A stretch of 64,000 nt of DNA. It comes from Vibrio nigripulchritudo ATCC 27043 (GTDB taxonomy: Bacteria; Pseudomonadota; Gammaproteobacteria; Enterobacterales; Vibrionaceae). The DNA lies in the NCBI RefSeq assembly GCF_000222685.1, contig NZ_AFWJ01000267.1:118975-182974 (forward strand), in the 5' to 3' direction. The translations under genes and the position numbers were made by a program. The first letter of the stretch is position 1. Every line of letters begins with the position of its first letter. The notes under the pieces were generated by a model. It had not been told where the DNA came from. It did no database searches and was given only the letters and a program-made list of their open reading frames with translations. This document shows, piece after piece, positions 1 through 8,601 of the stretch.

Positions 1-198
1 ATTGCGCTACTGATGAAAATCATTTTCTTTATGGTGCATAATTCGCAATAATTCCCGGCAGATAGCGGTGATTTTGAAAACTTGTAACAGCCAAGCCTCA
101 TCATTATTTGATCTAAGGCTACAGTTTGCCCTAAGAAGTGTAGTAAAATTACGCTAATTTGATTTAACAGTTACTTTGAATTTGACGAGGTTAGAACT
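1..198. other. Upstream region of gpmM
   Basis: This is non-coding sequence at the window edge, leading into gpmM. A good ribosome binding site (GAGG, 187-190) precedes the ATG at 199. The tract around 12-29 (TGATGAAAATCATTTTC) partly resembles a Fur box, but the gene it would serve lies outside the window, so no operator is called. No RNA gene was recognised. Confidence 0.4.
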
Positions 199-1737
199 AT
201 GTCAGCTAAGAAGCCAATGGCTCTTGTTATTCTGGATGGGTGGGGACACCGTGAAGAAATCGAAAGCAACTCGATTGCGAATGCAAATACACCGGTAATG
301 GACGATCTGCTTGCCACTTGCCCAAACACTCTGATCTCTTCATCTGGTATGGATGTGGGTCTGCCTGACGGTCAAATGGGTAACTCAGAAGTAGGTCATA
401 CCAACATTGGTGCTGGTCGTATCGTATACCAAGACCTAACCCGCATTACAAAGTCTATTGCGGATGGTGAATTTGAGCAGACAGAAGCACTCGTTAGTGC
501 TATCGACAAAGCAGTTGAAGCAGGCAAAGCGGTTCACTTGATGGGTCTGATGTCACCAGGTGGTGTTCACAGCCATGAAGATCACATCTACGCAGCTGTT
601 AAAATGGCAGCAGCACGTGGCGCTGAAAAAATCTACCTACACTGCTTCCTAGACGGTCGTGACACTCCACCACGCAGTGCAGAGAACTCACTAAAGCGTT
701 TTGATGCACTGTTCGCAGAGCTAGGTAAAGGTCGTATCGCTTCTCTGGTTGGTCGTTACTACGCTATGGACCGTGACAACAACTGGGATCGCGTGCAAGC
801 GGCATACGAACTTCTGACTGAAGCAAAAGCAGAATTCAGCGCAGACAGCGCTGTTGCTGGTCTTGAAGCGGCTTACGCTCGTGAAGAAAACGATGAGTTT
901 GTTAAAGCGACGGCAATCAAAGCAAAAGGCCAAGAAGACGCAAGTATTCAAGACGGCGATGCAGTACTCTTCATGAACTACCGCGCCGACCGTGCTCGTC
1001 AAATCACCCGCACTTTCGTGACAGATTTTGCTGGTTTTGAGCGCAACGTATTCCCATCTGTTGAATTTGTCATGCTGACTCAATACGCTGCAGACATTCC
1101 TCTTGCAACAGCTTTCCCACCAGCATCTCTAGACAACACACTAGGTGAGTGGCTATCTAAGCAAGGTAAAACTCAGCTTCGTATGTCTGAAACTGAAAAG
1201 TACGCACACGTTACTTTCTTCTTCAACGGCGGTGTTGAAACAGAGTTTGAAGGTGAAGATCGCAGCTTGGTTGCTTCTCCAAAAGTCGCAACTTACGACC
1301 TTCAGCCAGAAATGAGCTCTGAAGAGCTGACAGACAAATTTGTTGAGGCGATTAAGTCTGGTAAGTACGACTCCATCATCTGTAACTACCCTAACCCAGA
1401 CATGGTAGGTCACACAGGTGTTTACGAAGCAGCAGTAAAAGCTATCGAAGCAGTAGATACATGTGTAGGTCGCGTAGTTGAAGCCATTCGTGAAGTAGGC
1501 GGTCAGGTTCTGATCACTGCGGACCACGGTAACGCAGAAATGATGGTAGACCCAGCAACAGGTGGCGTTCACACGGCGCACACGACTCTTCCTGTACCGC
1601 TAGTATACGTAGGTGAGCGTAACGTTGAGTTTGTTGAAGGTGGTAAGCTTTCTGACCTTGCTCCGACTATGCTTGAGCTAACAGATACAGAAATCCCTGC
1701 GGAGATGACTGGTCAGGTAATCGTTAATCTGAAATAA
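199..1737 (+). CDS. gpmM: 2,3-bisphosphoglycerate-independent phosphoglycerate mutase
   Basis: Interconverts 3-phosphoglycerate and 2-phosphoglycerate in cytosolic glycolysis and gluconeogenesis, using two Mn2+ ions and a phosphoserine intermediate. The 512-residue length is typical of the family. The N-terminus carries the metal-binding ILDGWG motif, and the catalytic serine sits in [14 protein letters not shown] near residue 65. The phosphatase-like domain ends with TADHGNAE and a GVHTAHT metal-ligand segment near residues 435-460. The start is supported by GAGG nine bases upstream. envC follows 64 bases later, as in the gpmM-envC arrangement of E. coli, and two hairpins lie at the junction. 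Identification is secure. Confidence 0.98.
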   Translation: MSAKKPMALVILDGWGHREEIESNSIANANTPVMDDLLATCPNTLISSSGMDVGLPDGQMGNSEVGHTNIGAGRIVYQDLTRITKSIADGEFEQTEALVSAIDKAVEAGKAVHLMGLMSPGGVHSHEDHIYAAVKMAAARGAEKIYLHCFLDGRDTPPRSAENSLKRFDALFAELGKGRIASLVGRYYAMDRDNNWDRVQAAYELLTEAKAEFSADSAVAGLEAAYAREENDEFVKATAIKAKGQEDASIQDGDAVLFMNYRADRARQITRTFVTDFAGFERNVFPSVEFVMLTQYAADIPLATAFPPASLDNTLGEWLSKQGKTQLRMSETEKYAHVTFFFNGGVETEFEGEDRSLVASPKVATYDLQPEMSSEELTDKFVEAIKSGKYDSIICNYPNPDMVGHTGVYEAAVKAIEAVDTCVGRVVEAIREVGGQVLITADHGNAEMMVDPATGGVHTAHTTLPVPLVYVGERNVEFVEGGKLSDLAPTMLELTDTEIPAEMTGQVIVNLK

Positions 1738-1753
1738 TCATTGTCATAGTCAA

Positions 1754-1775
1754 GAGGCTGAAGAGATTCAGCCTC
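1754..1775 (+). terminator. Hairpin after gpmM
   Basis: GAGGCTGAA (1754-1762), a GAGA loop, and TTCAGCCTC (1767-1775) form a perfect 9-bp stem starting 16 bases after the gpmM stop. CCCTT follows rather than a U-tract. It may therefore act as an mRNA 3'-end stabiliser or weak terminator, or it may affect initiation at the ATG at 1781. Confidence 0.5.
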
Positions 1776-1801
1776 CCCTTATGGCGGAATTATTGTTAAG
1801 G

Positions 1802-2953
1802 ATGAACCTGTTTCAATCACAGCATTCATTTAACGCCAGTGCCCTTCGCACTGGCGTTTTGTCATGTTTTCTGGCTCTCATTTTCCCAGCTCTCAGCGTC
1901 AATGCCGCAACGCAAACCGAGTTAAAAGGCGTTAAATCGGAGATTTCGCGTCAGCAGACGCAACTCAACAAGAATCAAAAGCAGCTCAATCAGCTTCAAA
2001 GTGCGCTAAAGAAACACGAGCTTTCTATCAACGCGATAGAGAAAGCAATCAGCCAGACTCAGTCTGCCCTGAAAAAAGCCAATGGCAACCTGACTCAGTA
2101 CCAAAAACAGAAATCTGAATTAGAAGCCCAGCAGAAGGTGCAAAGCGATACGCTAAAAGAGCTGGTCAAAACCTACTACATTACCCGTCGCAAATACGAT
2201 GCTGCAACACTGCTTCAAAGCGACAATAAAGCCGAATTAGATCGAATTGGTCATTACTTTCAACATCTTGCTAAAGAGCGTACTAAAGCCATAGAAGCGC
2301 TCCAAAAAACAGAAGCCGACTTAGAACACAACCACCGTGCACTGACTCAAAAGCAAAAAGAAATCTCTGACTTGTTAGTGACGCAGAAATCTAAAAAGAA
2401 AGAGCTAACCACATCGCAATCCAGCCGCAAGAAAACCGTTTCTAAAATTAAAAGTACGATTAAAAACGACAAAACCTATTTAGACGAACTTCAACGCAAC
2501 GAAAATCGTCTAAAAGCCGAGATAGCCAAAGCCGCTAAGCGCGCCTCAATTCCAATGAATGGTTTAAGCCGACAGAAAGGCAAACTCCCGTGGCCATTAA
2601 GAGGCAGAGTGCTTCACAACTACGGAACTAAGCAAACCGGTCAGGTTAACTGGAAAGGCATGGTAATTTCCGCCAAGCACCAGCAACCAGTTAAAGCGGT
2701 ATACCCTGGTACTGTTGTTTTCGCTGAATATCTTCGTGGGTATGGATTATTGGTACTTCTAGACCACGGCAAAGGGGATATGACACTGTATGGCTTCAAT
2801 CAAACCTTGATGAAAAAAGAAGGCGATAGAGTCACCGCAGGTGAAACCATCGCATTAGCGGGAGACACTGGCGGGCAAGACAAAACATCACTTTACTTCG
2901 AAATCCGCCGCAACAGCAAAGCACAAAATCCTAAGTCTTGGTTGGTGCGGTAA
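1802..2953 (+). CDS. envC: Murein hydrolase activator EnvC
   Basis: Periplasmic divisome factor that activates the amidases AmiA and AmiB for septal peptidoglycan splitting. The protein has an N-terminal signal peptide whose hydrophobic stretch ends at SVNA. A long Gln/Lys-rich coiled coil (about residues 40-250) follows, then a C-terminal LytM/M23 domain (WKGMVISA, LLVLLDHGKGDMTLYG, SLYFEIRR). In active M23 enzymes the zinc ligands are HxxxD and HxH. Here they are largely absent, as in EnvC, which activates rather than cuts. The frame is also open from an ATG at 1781, but that start lacks a Shine-Dalgarno sequence. The ATG at 1802 gives a more normal signal peptide and is preceded by AAGG, though very closely. 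A strong terminator-like hairpin lies inside the signal-peptide codons. Confidence 0.92.
   Translation: MNLFQSQHSFNASALRTGVLSCFLALIFPALSVNAATQTELKGVKSEISRQQTQLNKNQKQLNQLQSALKKHELSINAIEKAISQTQSALKKANGNLTQYQKQKSELEAQQKVQSDTLKELVKTYYITRRKYDAATLLQSDNKAELDRIGHYFQHLAKERTKAIEALQKTEADLEHNHRALTQKQKEISDLLVTQKSKKKELTTSQSSRKKTVSKIKSTIKNDKTYLDELQRNENRLKAEIAKAAKRASIPMNGLSRQKGKLPWPLRGRVLHNYGTKQTGQVNWKGMVISAKHQQPVKAVYPGTVVFAEYLRGYGLLVLLDHGKGDMTLYGFNQTLMKKEGDRVTAGETIALAGDTGGQDKTSLYFEIRRNSKAQNPKSWLVR
1832..1862 (+). terminator. Terminator-like hairpin inside the 5' end of envC
   Basis: AACGCCAGTGC (1832-1842), a CCTTC loop, and GCACTGGCGTT (1848-1858) form a perfect 11-bp GC-rich stem, followed by TTGTC. This has the form of an intrinsic terminator, yet it lies inside the envC reading frame. 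It could be the gpmM terminator or an attenuator limiting envC. Confidence 0.6.
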
Positions 2954-2974
2954 TCCAATATTCAGATAAAAAGA

Positions 2975-3003
2975 AAGGGAGCTTTGAAGCTCCCTTACTT
3001 TTA
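2975..3003. terminator. Bidirectional terminator between envC and ugd
   Basis: AAGGGAGCTT (2975-2984), a TG loop, and AAGCTCCCTT (2987-2996), followed by ACTTTTAAT on the plus strand. On the minus strand the hairpin is followed by TCTTTTT. It separates the convergent envC and ugd genes. Confidence 0.8.
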
Positions 3004-3022
3004 ATAAGTCGAATAACTAGAT

Positions 3023-4189
3023 TTAGTCACTACCGAATAAATCACGTGTGTAGACTTTTTCCGTTACATCGTTGAGCTCTTCAACCATACGGTTAGATAC
3101 AATCACGTCAGAGACTGACTTAAATTCTTCAAAATCTGTCATTACACGCGAATTAAAGAATTGCTCTTCTTTTAGCACCGGCTCGTAAACGACCACTTCA
3201 ATACCCTTAGCTTTCAGGCGTTTCATAATCCCCTGAATACTTGAAGCGCGGAAGTTATCAGAACCCGCCTTCATTATAAGACGATAAATGCCTACTACTT
3301 TTGGTGACTTCTTCAAAATCGATTCGGCAATAAAATCTTTACGAGTGCGGTTGGCATCAACAATCGCCTGAACGATGTTGTTCGGCACATCTTGGTAATT
3401 CGCCAGAAGCTGCTTGGTGTCTTTCGGCAAACAGTAACCACCATACCCAAACGATGGGTTGTTGTAGTGGTTGCCAATTCGGGGATCAAGCCCAACACCT
3501 TCAATGATTTGTCTAGAGTCTAGTCCCAGAGATTCTGCATAAGAATCTAACTCGTTAAAATACGCCACGCGCATCGCAAGGTAAGTATTTGAGAACAGTT
3601 TAACAGCTTCTGCTTCTGTCGAGTTAGTGAACAAAACTTCGATATTTTCTTTTTCAGCACCTTGCACCAACAAACTCGCAAACTTCTCTGCTCGTTCGCT
3701 CTGTTCACCAACAATTATACGAGACGGATGAAGATTATCGTAAAGCGCACGCCCCTCTCTCAAGAACTCTGGAGAAAATATCAGATTCTTACAATCTAGT
3801 TCTTTTCTAATACGTTCGGTATACCCCACAGGCACTGTAGACTTAATCACCATGGTCGCATTGGGATTGATTGCCATAACGTCTTTGATAACAGCCTCAA
3901 CTGAAGAGGTATTGAAATAGTTAGTAACCGGGTCGTAATCCGTTGGAGTTGCGATGACGACAAACTCAGCATCTTTATATGCTTTCTCTTTGTCCAATGT
4001 AGCAACAAGGTTTAATGGTTTGTCTTGAAGAAAAGATTCGATCTCACTGTCTGATATCGGTGAGAGCTTGTCATTAATAAGGTTTACTTTTTCTTCAATG
4101 ACATCCACTGCTATTACTTGGTTATGTTGAGCTAACAAAACTGCATTGGATAAACCTACGTATCCCGTCCCTGCTATCGCAATTTTCAT
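3023..4189 (-). CDS. ugd: UDP-glucose 6-dehydrogenase
   Basis: Oxidises UDP-glucose to UDP-glucuronate with two NAD+, supplying uronic acid for capsule, O-antigen or core. The 388-residue protein begins with a Rossmann GTGYVGL motif. It has the family [10 protein letters not shown] and FSPEFLREG segments, and the catalytic cysteine lies in [11 protein letters not shown]. This is the short bacterial Ugd type (about 388 residues, as in E. coli). The gene is monocistronic, convergent with envC and divergent from wecA, so it sits beside the polysaccharide block but outside its operon. Confidence 0.95.
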   Translation of the reverse strand: MKIAIAGTGYVGLSNAVLLAQHNQVIAVDVIEEKVNLINDKLSPISDSEIESFLQDKPLNLVATLDKEKAYKDAEFVVIATPTDYDPVTNYFNTSSVEAVIKDVMAINPNATMVIKSTVPVGYTERIRKELDCKNLIFSPEFLREGRALYDNLHPSRIIVGEQSERAEKFASLLVQGAEKENIEVLFTNSTEAEAVKLFSNTYLAMRVAYFNELDSYAESLGLDSRQIIEGVGLDPRIGNHYNNPSFGYGGYCLPKDTKQLLANYQDVPNNIVQAIVDANRTRKDFIAESILKKSPKVVGIYRLIMKAGSDNFRASSIQGIMKRLKAKGIEVVVYEPVLKEEQFFNSRVMTDFEEFKSVSDVIVSNRMVEELNDVTEKVYTRDLFGSD

Positions 4190-4709
4190 CTATACCTACC
4201 CTACCGACAAAATCAGATGCGCACCTTTATCGTAAGTACAGCATCAATCTAGATTTGCGCAAATTACACGCTTATTTCGCTCAACGAGAAAGACAATGAG
4301 CTTTGTGGTAAATCTAGCAAACTAGATTAGGGTAGGATTATGAAACGGGGATGAAATCAACGACTAAGAGAGTATGAGGATGAAACAAAAGAAAAGAGAG
4401 AGGTGGCGACCCACTCATTTGTAGAGATCACACTTGAAGAACAACTCACCTTTAAACTCCACCTTATAAATAACTTCAACTCTCGTTATCGGTAGTTGAA
4501 ACGAAAAAACTTGTTAAACCGTAAAGCAAGTTTGTATAGTAACCACTCTAAGATACTCGGGTTAATTTGAACTAACTTGCTGTATATAAATAGTAAACGC
4601 ATTTTGGTACATAAAAGCTACATCTGCTAGGTGTTTTAATGGTATGCTTACGCATCCCTTTGTAGGGGAATTTTAATAAATCTCAAGCATATAAATTCAA
4701 CTTTACGTC
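4190..4709. other. 520-base intergenic region between ugd and wecA
   Basis: This AT-rich spacer must hold the divergent promoters of ugd and wecA. Visible items are a short palindrome AATCTAGATT near 4245, a 7-bp hairpin (AATCTAG 4311-4317 with CTAGATT 4322-4328), and a hairpin TTCAACT/AGTTGAA near 4475-4500. A 16-codon ORF from 4376 has no recognisable character. No RNA gene or mobile-element end was recognised. Confidence 0.5.
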
Positions 4710-5801
4710 ATGTTTCTAGAACTACTATTTGTATTCTTCTCCTCGTTTGCTACGTTATTTTTGATGCGTAAGATAGCCAAGCGTATTGGTTTAGTCGATA
4801 CCCCTAATGCAAGAAAACTACATACGGGCGCAGTACCTCTGGTCGGGGGAATATCAGTTTGTATAACTCTAAGTCACTTCATTTTGTTTAAACCCGATGT
4901 CATCCAAAATAGCGAGCTATTTCTGGGATCTATTGCATTTCTTACAATTCTAGGGGCTCTTGATGACAAATTTGACGTTAGCTTCAAAATTAGGATGGCT
5001 TGCCAAGCTTCTCTTTCCATAGCCATGGTGTACTTTGGGGGACTCAGCCTTCATTTTCTTGGAGACATGTTTGGTATTGGCAATATTATCTTTGAATCTC
5101 CCTTATTCAGCTTGTTTATAACTACGCTTGCTGTAATTGGAGCTATAAATGCCTTCAATATGGTAGATGGAATTGATGGATTGCTTGGTGGATTATCAAT
5201 AGTAACTTTTAGCGCGATAGCTATATTGCTGAGTTTAGATTCTCAGCATAATCTAGCATACCTCTGCTTAGTTATTGTTGTCGCGATGATACCCTATATT
5301 TGTATGAACTTAGGCTTGTTAGGCAGAACTCGTAAAGTGTTCATGGGGGATGCTGGCAGCATGTTAATTGGGTTTAGTGTTATATGGATACTCCTAAGTG
5401 CTAGTCAAAGCAGTAGAGAAGCAGGGGAAACTTTGATACGACCAGTGACTGCTTTATGGCTAATAGCCATCCCATTGATGGATATGGCTGCAATTATGCT
5501 GCGAAGAGTTAGAAGGGGTCATTCTCCCTTTAAACCAGATAGAGAACATTTACACCACATATTCCAACGCTTGGGTCTCGGTCCTAAGCAAACACTAATT
5601 ACTATCTGTTCTATTGCAGCTTTATTTGCAGGGTTTGGTATTTATGGCGAGAGTGTGAATATACCAGAAGTACTCATGTTTAGCCTCTTTGTTGCATGCT
5701 TTGTTGTGTACTCAGCAATATTGGCATACATTTGGAAGATAACTAGCTTTCTGAGAGCTAAACTTGGTAAAACGGCAGATATTCAACACTCAAAACTCTA
5801 A
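4710..5801 (+). CDS. wecA: Undecaprenyl-phosphate GlcNAc-1-phosphate transferase (WecA/MraY family)
   Basis: Polytopic inner-membrane enzyme that transfers GlcNAc-1-phosphate from UDP-GlcNAc to undecaprenyl phosphate, the initiating step for O-antigen repeat units. At 363 residues it matches WecA. About 11 hydrophobic segments are visible. Family motifs are present: the Mg-binding DDKFDVS pair near residue 88, NMVDGIDGL near 150, VFMGDAGS near 215, and the cytoplasmic HLHH loop near 285. The ATG at 4710 lacks a convincing Shine-Dalgarno sequence. The gene is divergent from ugd and convergent with manA. WecA is the best match within the MraY/WecA/WbpL group. A WbpL-like enzyme using another UDP-sugar cannot be excluded. 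Confidence 0.88.
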   Translation: MFLELLFVFFSSFATLFLMRKIAKRIGLVDTPNARKLHTGAVPLVGGISVCITLSHFILFKPDVIQNSELFLGSIAFLTILGALDDKFDVSFKIRMACQASLSIAMVYFGGLSLHFLGDMFGIGNIIFESPLFSLFITTLAVIGAINAFNMVDGIDGLLGGLSIVTFSAIAILLSLDSQHNLAYLCLVIVVAMIPYICMNLGLLGRTRKVFMGDAGSMLIGFSVIWILLSASQSSREAGETLIRPVTALWLIAIPLMDMAAIMLRRVRRGHSPFKPDREHLHHIFQRLGLGPKQTLITICSIAALFAGFGIYGESVNIPEVLMFSLFVACFVVYSAILAYIWKITSFLRAKLGKTADIQHSKL

Positions 5802-5808
5802 CGAAAAT

Positions 5809-5840
5809 GACCACTAAACTTTAGCTATGAGTTAGTGGTC
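5809..5840. terminator. Hairpin between convergent wecA and manA
   Basis: GACCACTAA (5809-5817) pairs with TTAGTGGTC (5832-5840). Reading toward the minus strand the stem is followed by ATTTTCGTT. This supports a terminator for the manA end of the long operon and possibly for wecA too. Confidence 0.6.
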
Positions 5841-5871
5841 GCTAAGATAAGAATAGTCAATTATTTGAATG

Positions 5872-7077
5872 TCAAATGTAAACTCTAGCAACTCTACCTT
5901 CCGAGTTTAAAAGGTATTCTTCTGCATAAGCGGGGATAAAAACAGACTCCCCTTTCGCGATAACTAAGCTTTCACCAGAAGTATGTACAACCGTTACAAT
6001 ACTATCTATCGCAAATAAAATCTCTGCACCTTGGACTAATATTTTTTCATCGCTAGCCATAGTAAAGCAATCAAAGCTAAAATCTGGAACTGGTACGGAA
6101 TAACTATTTTTTCTTCCAAGCACCTTCGGCGCAAGCAACAAAGACTCTAAAGGCTTTTCAACAAATGAAGTACAACGAACTAATTCTTTTACATCAATAT
6201 GCTTTAACGTTAACCCTGCGCGTAAAACATTATCGGAGTTTGCCATGACCTCTAAACCGGTGCCTCTTATATAAGCATGCGGTGTTCTTGCATCAAGATA
6301 CATGGCATCACCTGGTTTAAGTGTAAAAACATTAAGCATAAGAGGTCCAAAGAGACCTACATCATTAGGATAAGTTTGTTCAAGATCTAGAATTAAAGTC
6401 CAGATATCATTTTCTTTATTTGGTCTCTGATACTCTTTTGCATATTCAATTAGTCCACGAATTGATAGCTCTTTATCCTTATCACCTAGGGACAAAACAC
6501 CAGTAAAGAAAACCTCCATTCCTTCAGGGGTCATATTCTTTCTGAAAGATTCTACTAATTTTTGAATAACTGGTAAGTCAAGTTTTTCAATAACCCTAGA
6601 AAACAATGAGATAATGTCTGCGTATGCTCGAAAACCGTTCATTGCCTGGTAAGTGGTCAAGGCATAAACTAGTTCAGGTTTATGATTGGCATCTTTATAG
6701 TTTCTATTCCAAGCAGAACGTAAGACACCTAAATCCTCTTCTTTAGCAAAGCCACTTTCCGCTTCCTCTTTATTTGGGTGAACTTGGATTGACAAAGCAC
6801 TTTCTGCCGATAAGACTTTAAATAGATAAGGTAATTCTCCAAATTGTTTTTCAACTGAATAAGATAGAATTCGAACTTTATCTCTATTGATAAATTCAGA
6901 TAAGAGAATATCTTCGTCTTCAAATTGAAGCTTTGAACAGCCATTAGGGTGTGCGCCCATCCAAATCTCTGCTTGAGGCTCTCCGTTGGGATTTTCAATA
7001 CCAAATAGCTCTTGAAGAGCAGTATTACTGCCCCAAGCATAATTTTGTATTGGGTTATTAAGTTTAAAAAAGTTCAT
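5872..7077 (-). CDS. manA: Mannose-6-phosphate isomerase, type I
   Basis: Zinc-dependent cytosolic enzyme interconverting fructose-6-phosphate and mannose-6-phosphate, the entry step to GDP-mannose. The protein is about 401 residues. It starts with the family N-terminus (IQNYAWGS), then shows QVHPNK and KPELVYAL, with a C-terminal cupin containing SDNVLRAGLTLKH. In-frame ATGs at 7089 and 7083 exist. The one at 7077 best fits the family N-terminus, but none has a clear ribosome site. It follows manB after an intrinsic terminator, so its expression may be partly uncoupled. ManC just upstream carries its own cupin domain, so isomerase capacity may be duplicated. Confidence 0.93.
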   Translation of the reverse strand: MNFFKLNNPIQNYAWGSNTALQELFGIENPNGEPQAEIWMGAHPNGCSKLQFEDEDILLSEFINRDKVRILSYSVEKQFGELPYLFKVLSAESALSIQVHPNKEEAESGFAKEEDLGVLRSAWNRNYKDANHKPELVYALTTYQAMNGFRAYADIISLFSRVIEKLDLPVIQKLVESFRKNMTPEGMEVFFTGVLSLGDKDKELSIRGLIEYAKEYQRPNKENDIWTLILDLEQTYPNDVGLFGPLMLNVFTLKPGDAMYLDARTPHAYIRGTGLEVMANSDNVLRAGLTLKHIDVKELVRCTSFVEKPLESLLLAPKVLGRKNSYSVPVPDFSFDCFTMASDEKILVQGAEILFAIDSIVTVVHTSGESLVIAKGESVFIPAYAEEYLLNSEGRVARVYI

Positions 7078-7094
7078 CAGCATTACCATTAAAC

Positions 7095-7133
7095 GAAAAA
7101 AGCTTGACTCAGATTATTCCAAGTCAAGCTTTT
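7095..7133 (-). terminator. Intrinsic terminator between manB and manA
   Basis: On the minus strand a 12-bp stem (AAAAGCTTGACT with AGTCAAGCTTTT, about 7098-7133) is followed at once by TTTTTTCG. It lies 18 bases past the manB stop and just upstream of the manA start. It should end or attenuate the long operon before manA. Confidence 0.8.
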
Positions 7134-7150
7134 ATATTTCTTATATTTTA

Positions 7151-8578
7151 TTAAACTTGCTGCACACGCAACAAAACAGAGTTTACAAGCGCTTTAGCAG
7201 TATCAAAGGACGCAGCTTCAGCATAGCACCGCAATTCTGGAGCATTACCAGAAGGTCGTAGGTGAATGATTACATCATTAGTCAAAGACAATCTCAAACC
7301 ATCAGTAGTGTCAGTACATTCTACTTTTAAATCCGTAAAGCCAAGCTTTAGCAGTAATTCTTCAGGATTCATCTTGCCATATTCAAGTATTGCTAAACTA
7401 TTTTCCGTAGGAAAGTTTTGAATACGATCACTATGCGTAAAACGCTGTGGTAGATTACTTACCAAGCTTTCGATCGATGTTTTTTTCGCTAAAGAAAGTA
7501 ACATTAGCGTTGGTAGAACGGCGTCACGGGTTGGCAACGCTTTTAAAGGCTTCCCATTAACCAACATATCACTTCCAAGCAAATATCCTCCGTTAGCTTC
7601 AAACCCAGCAATTATTTTATAAGTTTTTGCTAATTCAGAAAATTCAGCAATGACATAAGGCGAACCAATCCGAGTTTTAGAAACAGCTTTGAACTCAGGA
7701 GATCTTGCGATAATAGTGTTACAGCTAACAGGCACAGCCAATGCTTCAACTTGAAGCGCTTGCGAACAAAGCAAGCCTAGGATATCACCTCTCAACCATT
7801 CGCCGTTCTCATCAGCAACTAATGGACGATCACCGTCTCCATCTGTTGAGAAAATAAAATCTAAATTATACTGTTTGGACCAAAAACGTGCTTTTTCTTT
7901 ATCAGATTCAGCCACAGCTTCGGTGTCAATTGGAACAAACTCATCAGTACGTTCCAATGAAATGACTTCAGCCCCAAGTGACTCAAATAAACCTTGATAA
8001 ATGTCCCTGCCAGCACTTGAATGTTCGTAAATACCTATGCGCTTTCCTTCTAGTAAATCTGAGTCAAACAAATCGACATAACGCTTTCGGTAAAGCTCGG
8101 CAGCTCGTAAGTCAATCGTTAACTCAGGCAACTCATCGATACGACTAAAGGCTACTTTCTTGTTTAAGATTGCTTGTTCATCTGCTTTGGTGATCTCTCC
8201 ATCGGGGCGGTAAAACTTGATTCCATTACGATCAAAAGGTATGTGAGATCCAGTCACCATTATACAGGGCATATTATCTTGCATTGCTGTGTACGCTAGC
8301 GCAGGAGTAGGTACAACACCGTAGTAAATAGCCTCTATACCTGCATCGGTCAGCGCTTGAATGACAGATTGCGCCATTGCAGGGCTACTTGGGCGATTAT
8401 CAATTGCCACTGCAATTTGATTGAAAGTAAAATTTCCACGCATTGATGCGACAAATGCATGAGTAAATGCAGCACAAACGTCCGATGTAAACTGTGTAAC
8501 GAGCCCCCTTGCACCACTAGTACCAAATTGAACACCTGAAGCCCCAAGCACTTCACTACTGATTAATTGTGTTGCCAT
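7151..8578 (-). CDS. manB: Phosphomannomutase (alpha-D-phosphohexomutase family)
   Basis: Converts mannose-6-phosphate to mannose-1-phosphate for GDP-mannose synthesis. The 475-residue protein shows the phosphohexomutase order: an N-terminal segment QFGTSGARGL, the phosphoserine loop TGSHIPFDRNG near residue 110, the Mg-binding loop DGDGDRP near 247, the sugar-specificity loop FEANGGYLLG near 325, and the C-terminal phosphate-binding RPSGNAPELR near 450. It lies 23 bases after manC, so the two are co-transcribed. A bifunctional phosphoglucomutase activity is possible in this family, but linkage to manC and gmd favours mannose. Confidence 0.94.
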   Translation of the reverse strand: MATQLISSEVLGASGVQFGTSGARGLVTQFTSDVCAAFTHAFVASMRGNFTFNQIAVAIDNRPSSPAMAQSVIQALTDAGIEAIYYGVVPTPALAYTAMQDNMPCIMVTGSHIPFDRNGIKFYRPDGEITKADEQAILNKKVAFSRIDELPELTIDLRAAELYRKRYVDLFDSDLLEGKRIGIYEHSSAGRDIYQGLFESLGAEVISLERTDEFVPIDTEAVAESDKEKARFWSKQYNLDFIFSTDGDGDRPLVADENGEWLRGDILGLLCSQALQVEALAVPVSCNTIIARSPEFKAVSKTRIGSPYVIAEFSELAKTYKIIAGFEANGGYLLGSDMLVNGKPLKALPTRDAVLPTLMLLSLAKKTSIESLVSNLPQRFTHSDRIQNFPTENSLAILEYGKMNPEELLLKLGFTDLKVECTDTTDGLRLSLTNDVIIHLRPSGNAPELRCYAEAASFDTAKALVNSVLLRVQQV

Positions 8579-8601
8579 AATTTTCCTATCTCAATAAGTA
8601 G

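Noticed and set aside
12-29. Possible Fur box near the left edge
   Set aside because: Only a partial match to the 19-base consensus, and the gene it would control lies outside the window.
1153-1581. 142-codon minus-strand ORF within gpmM
   Set aside because: Antisense shadow of a highly conserved gene; low-complexity Cys/Phe/Tyr-rich translation with no motif.
4376-4426. Short basic ORF in the ugd-wecA gap
   Set aside because: Sixteen codons, no ribosome site of note, no conservation that can be judged from one sequence.
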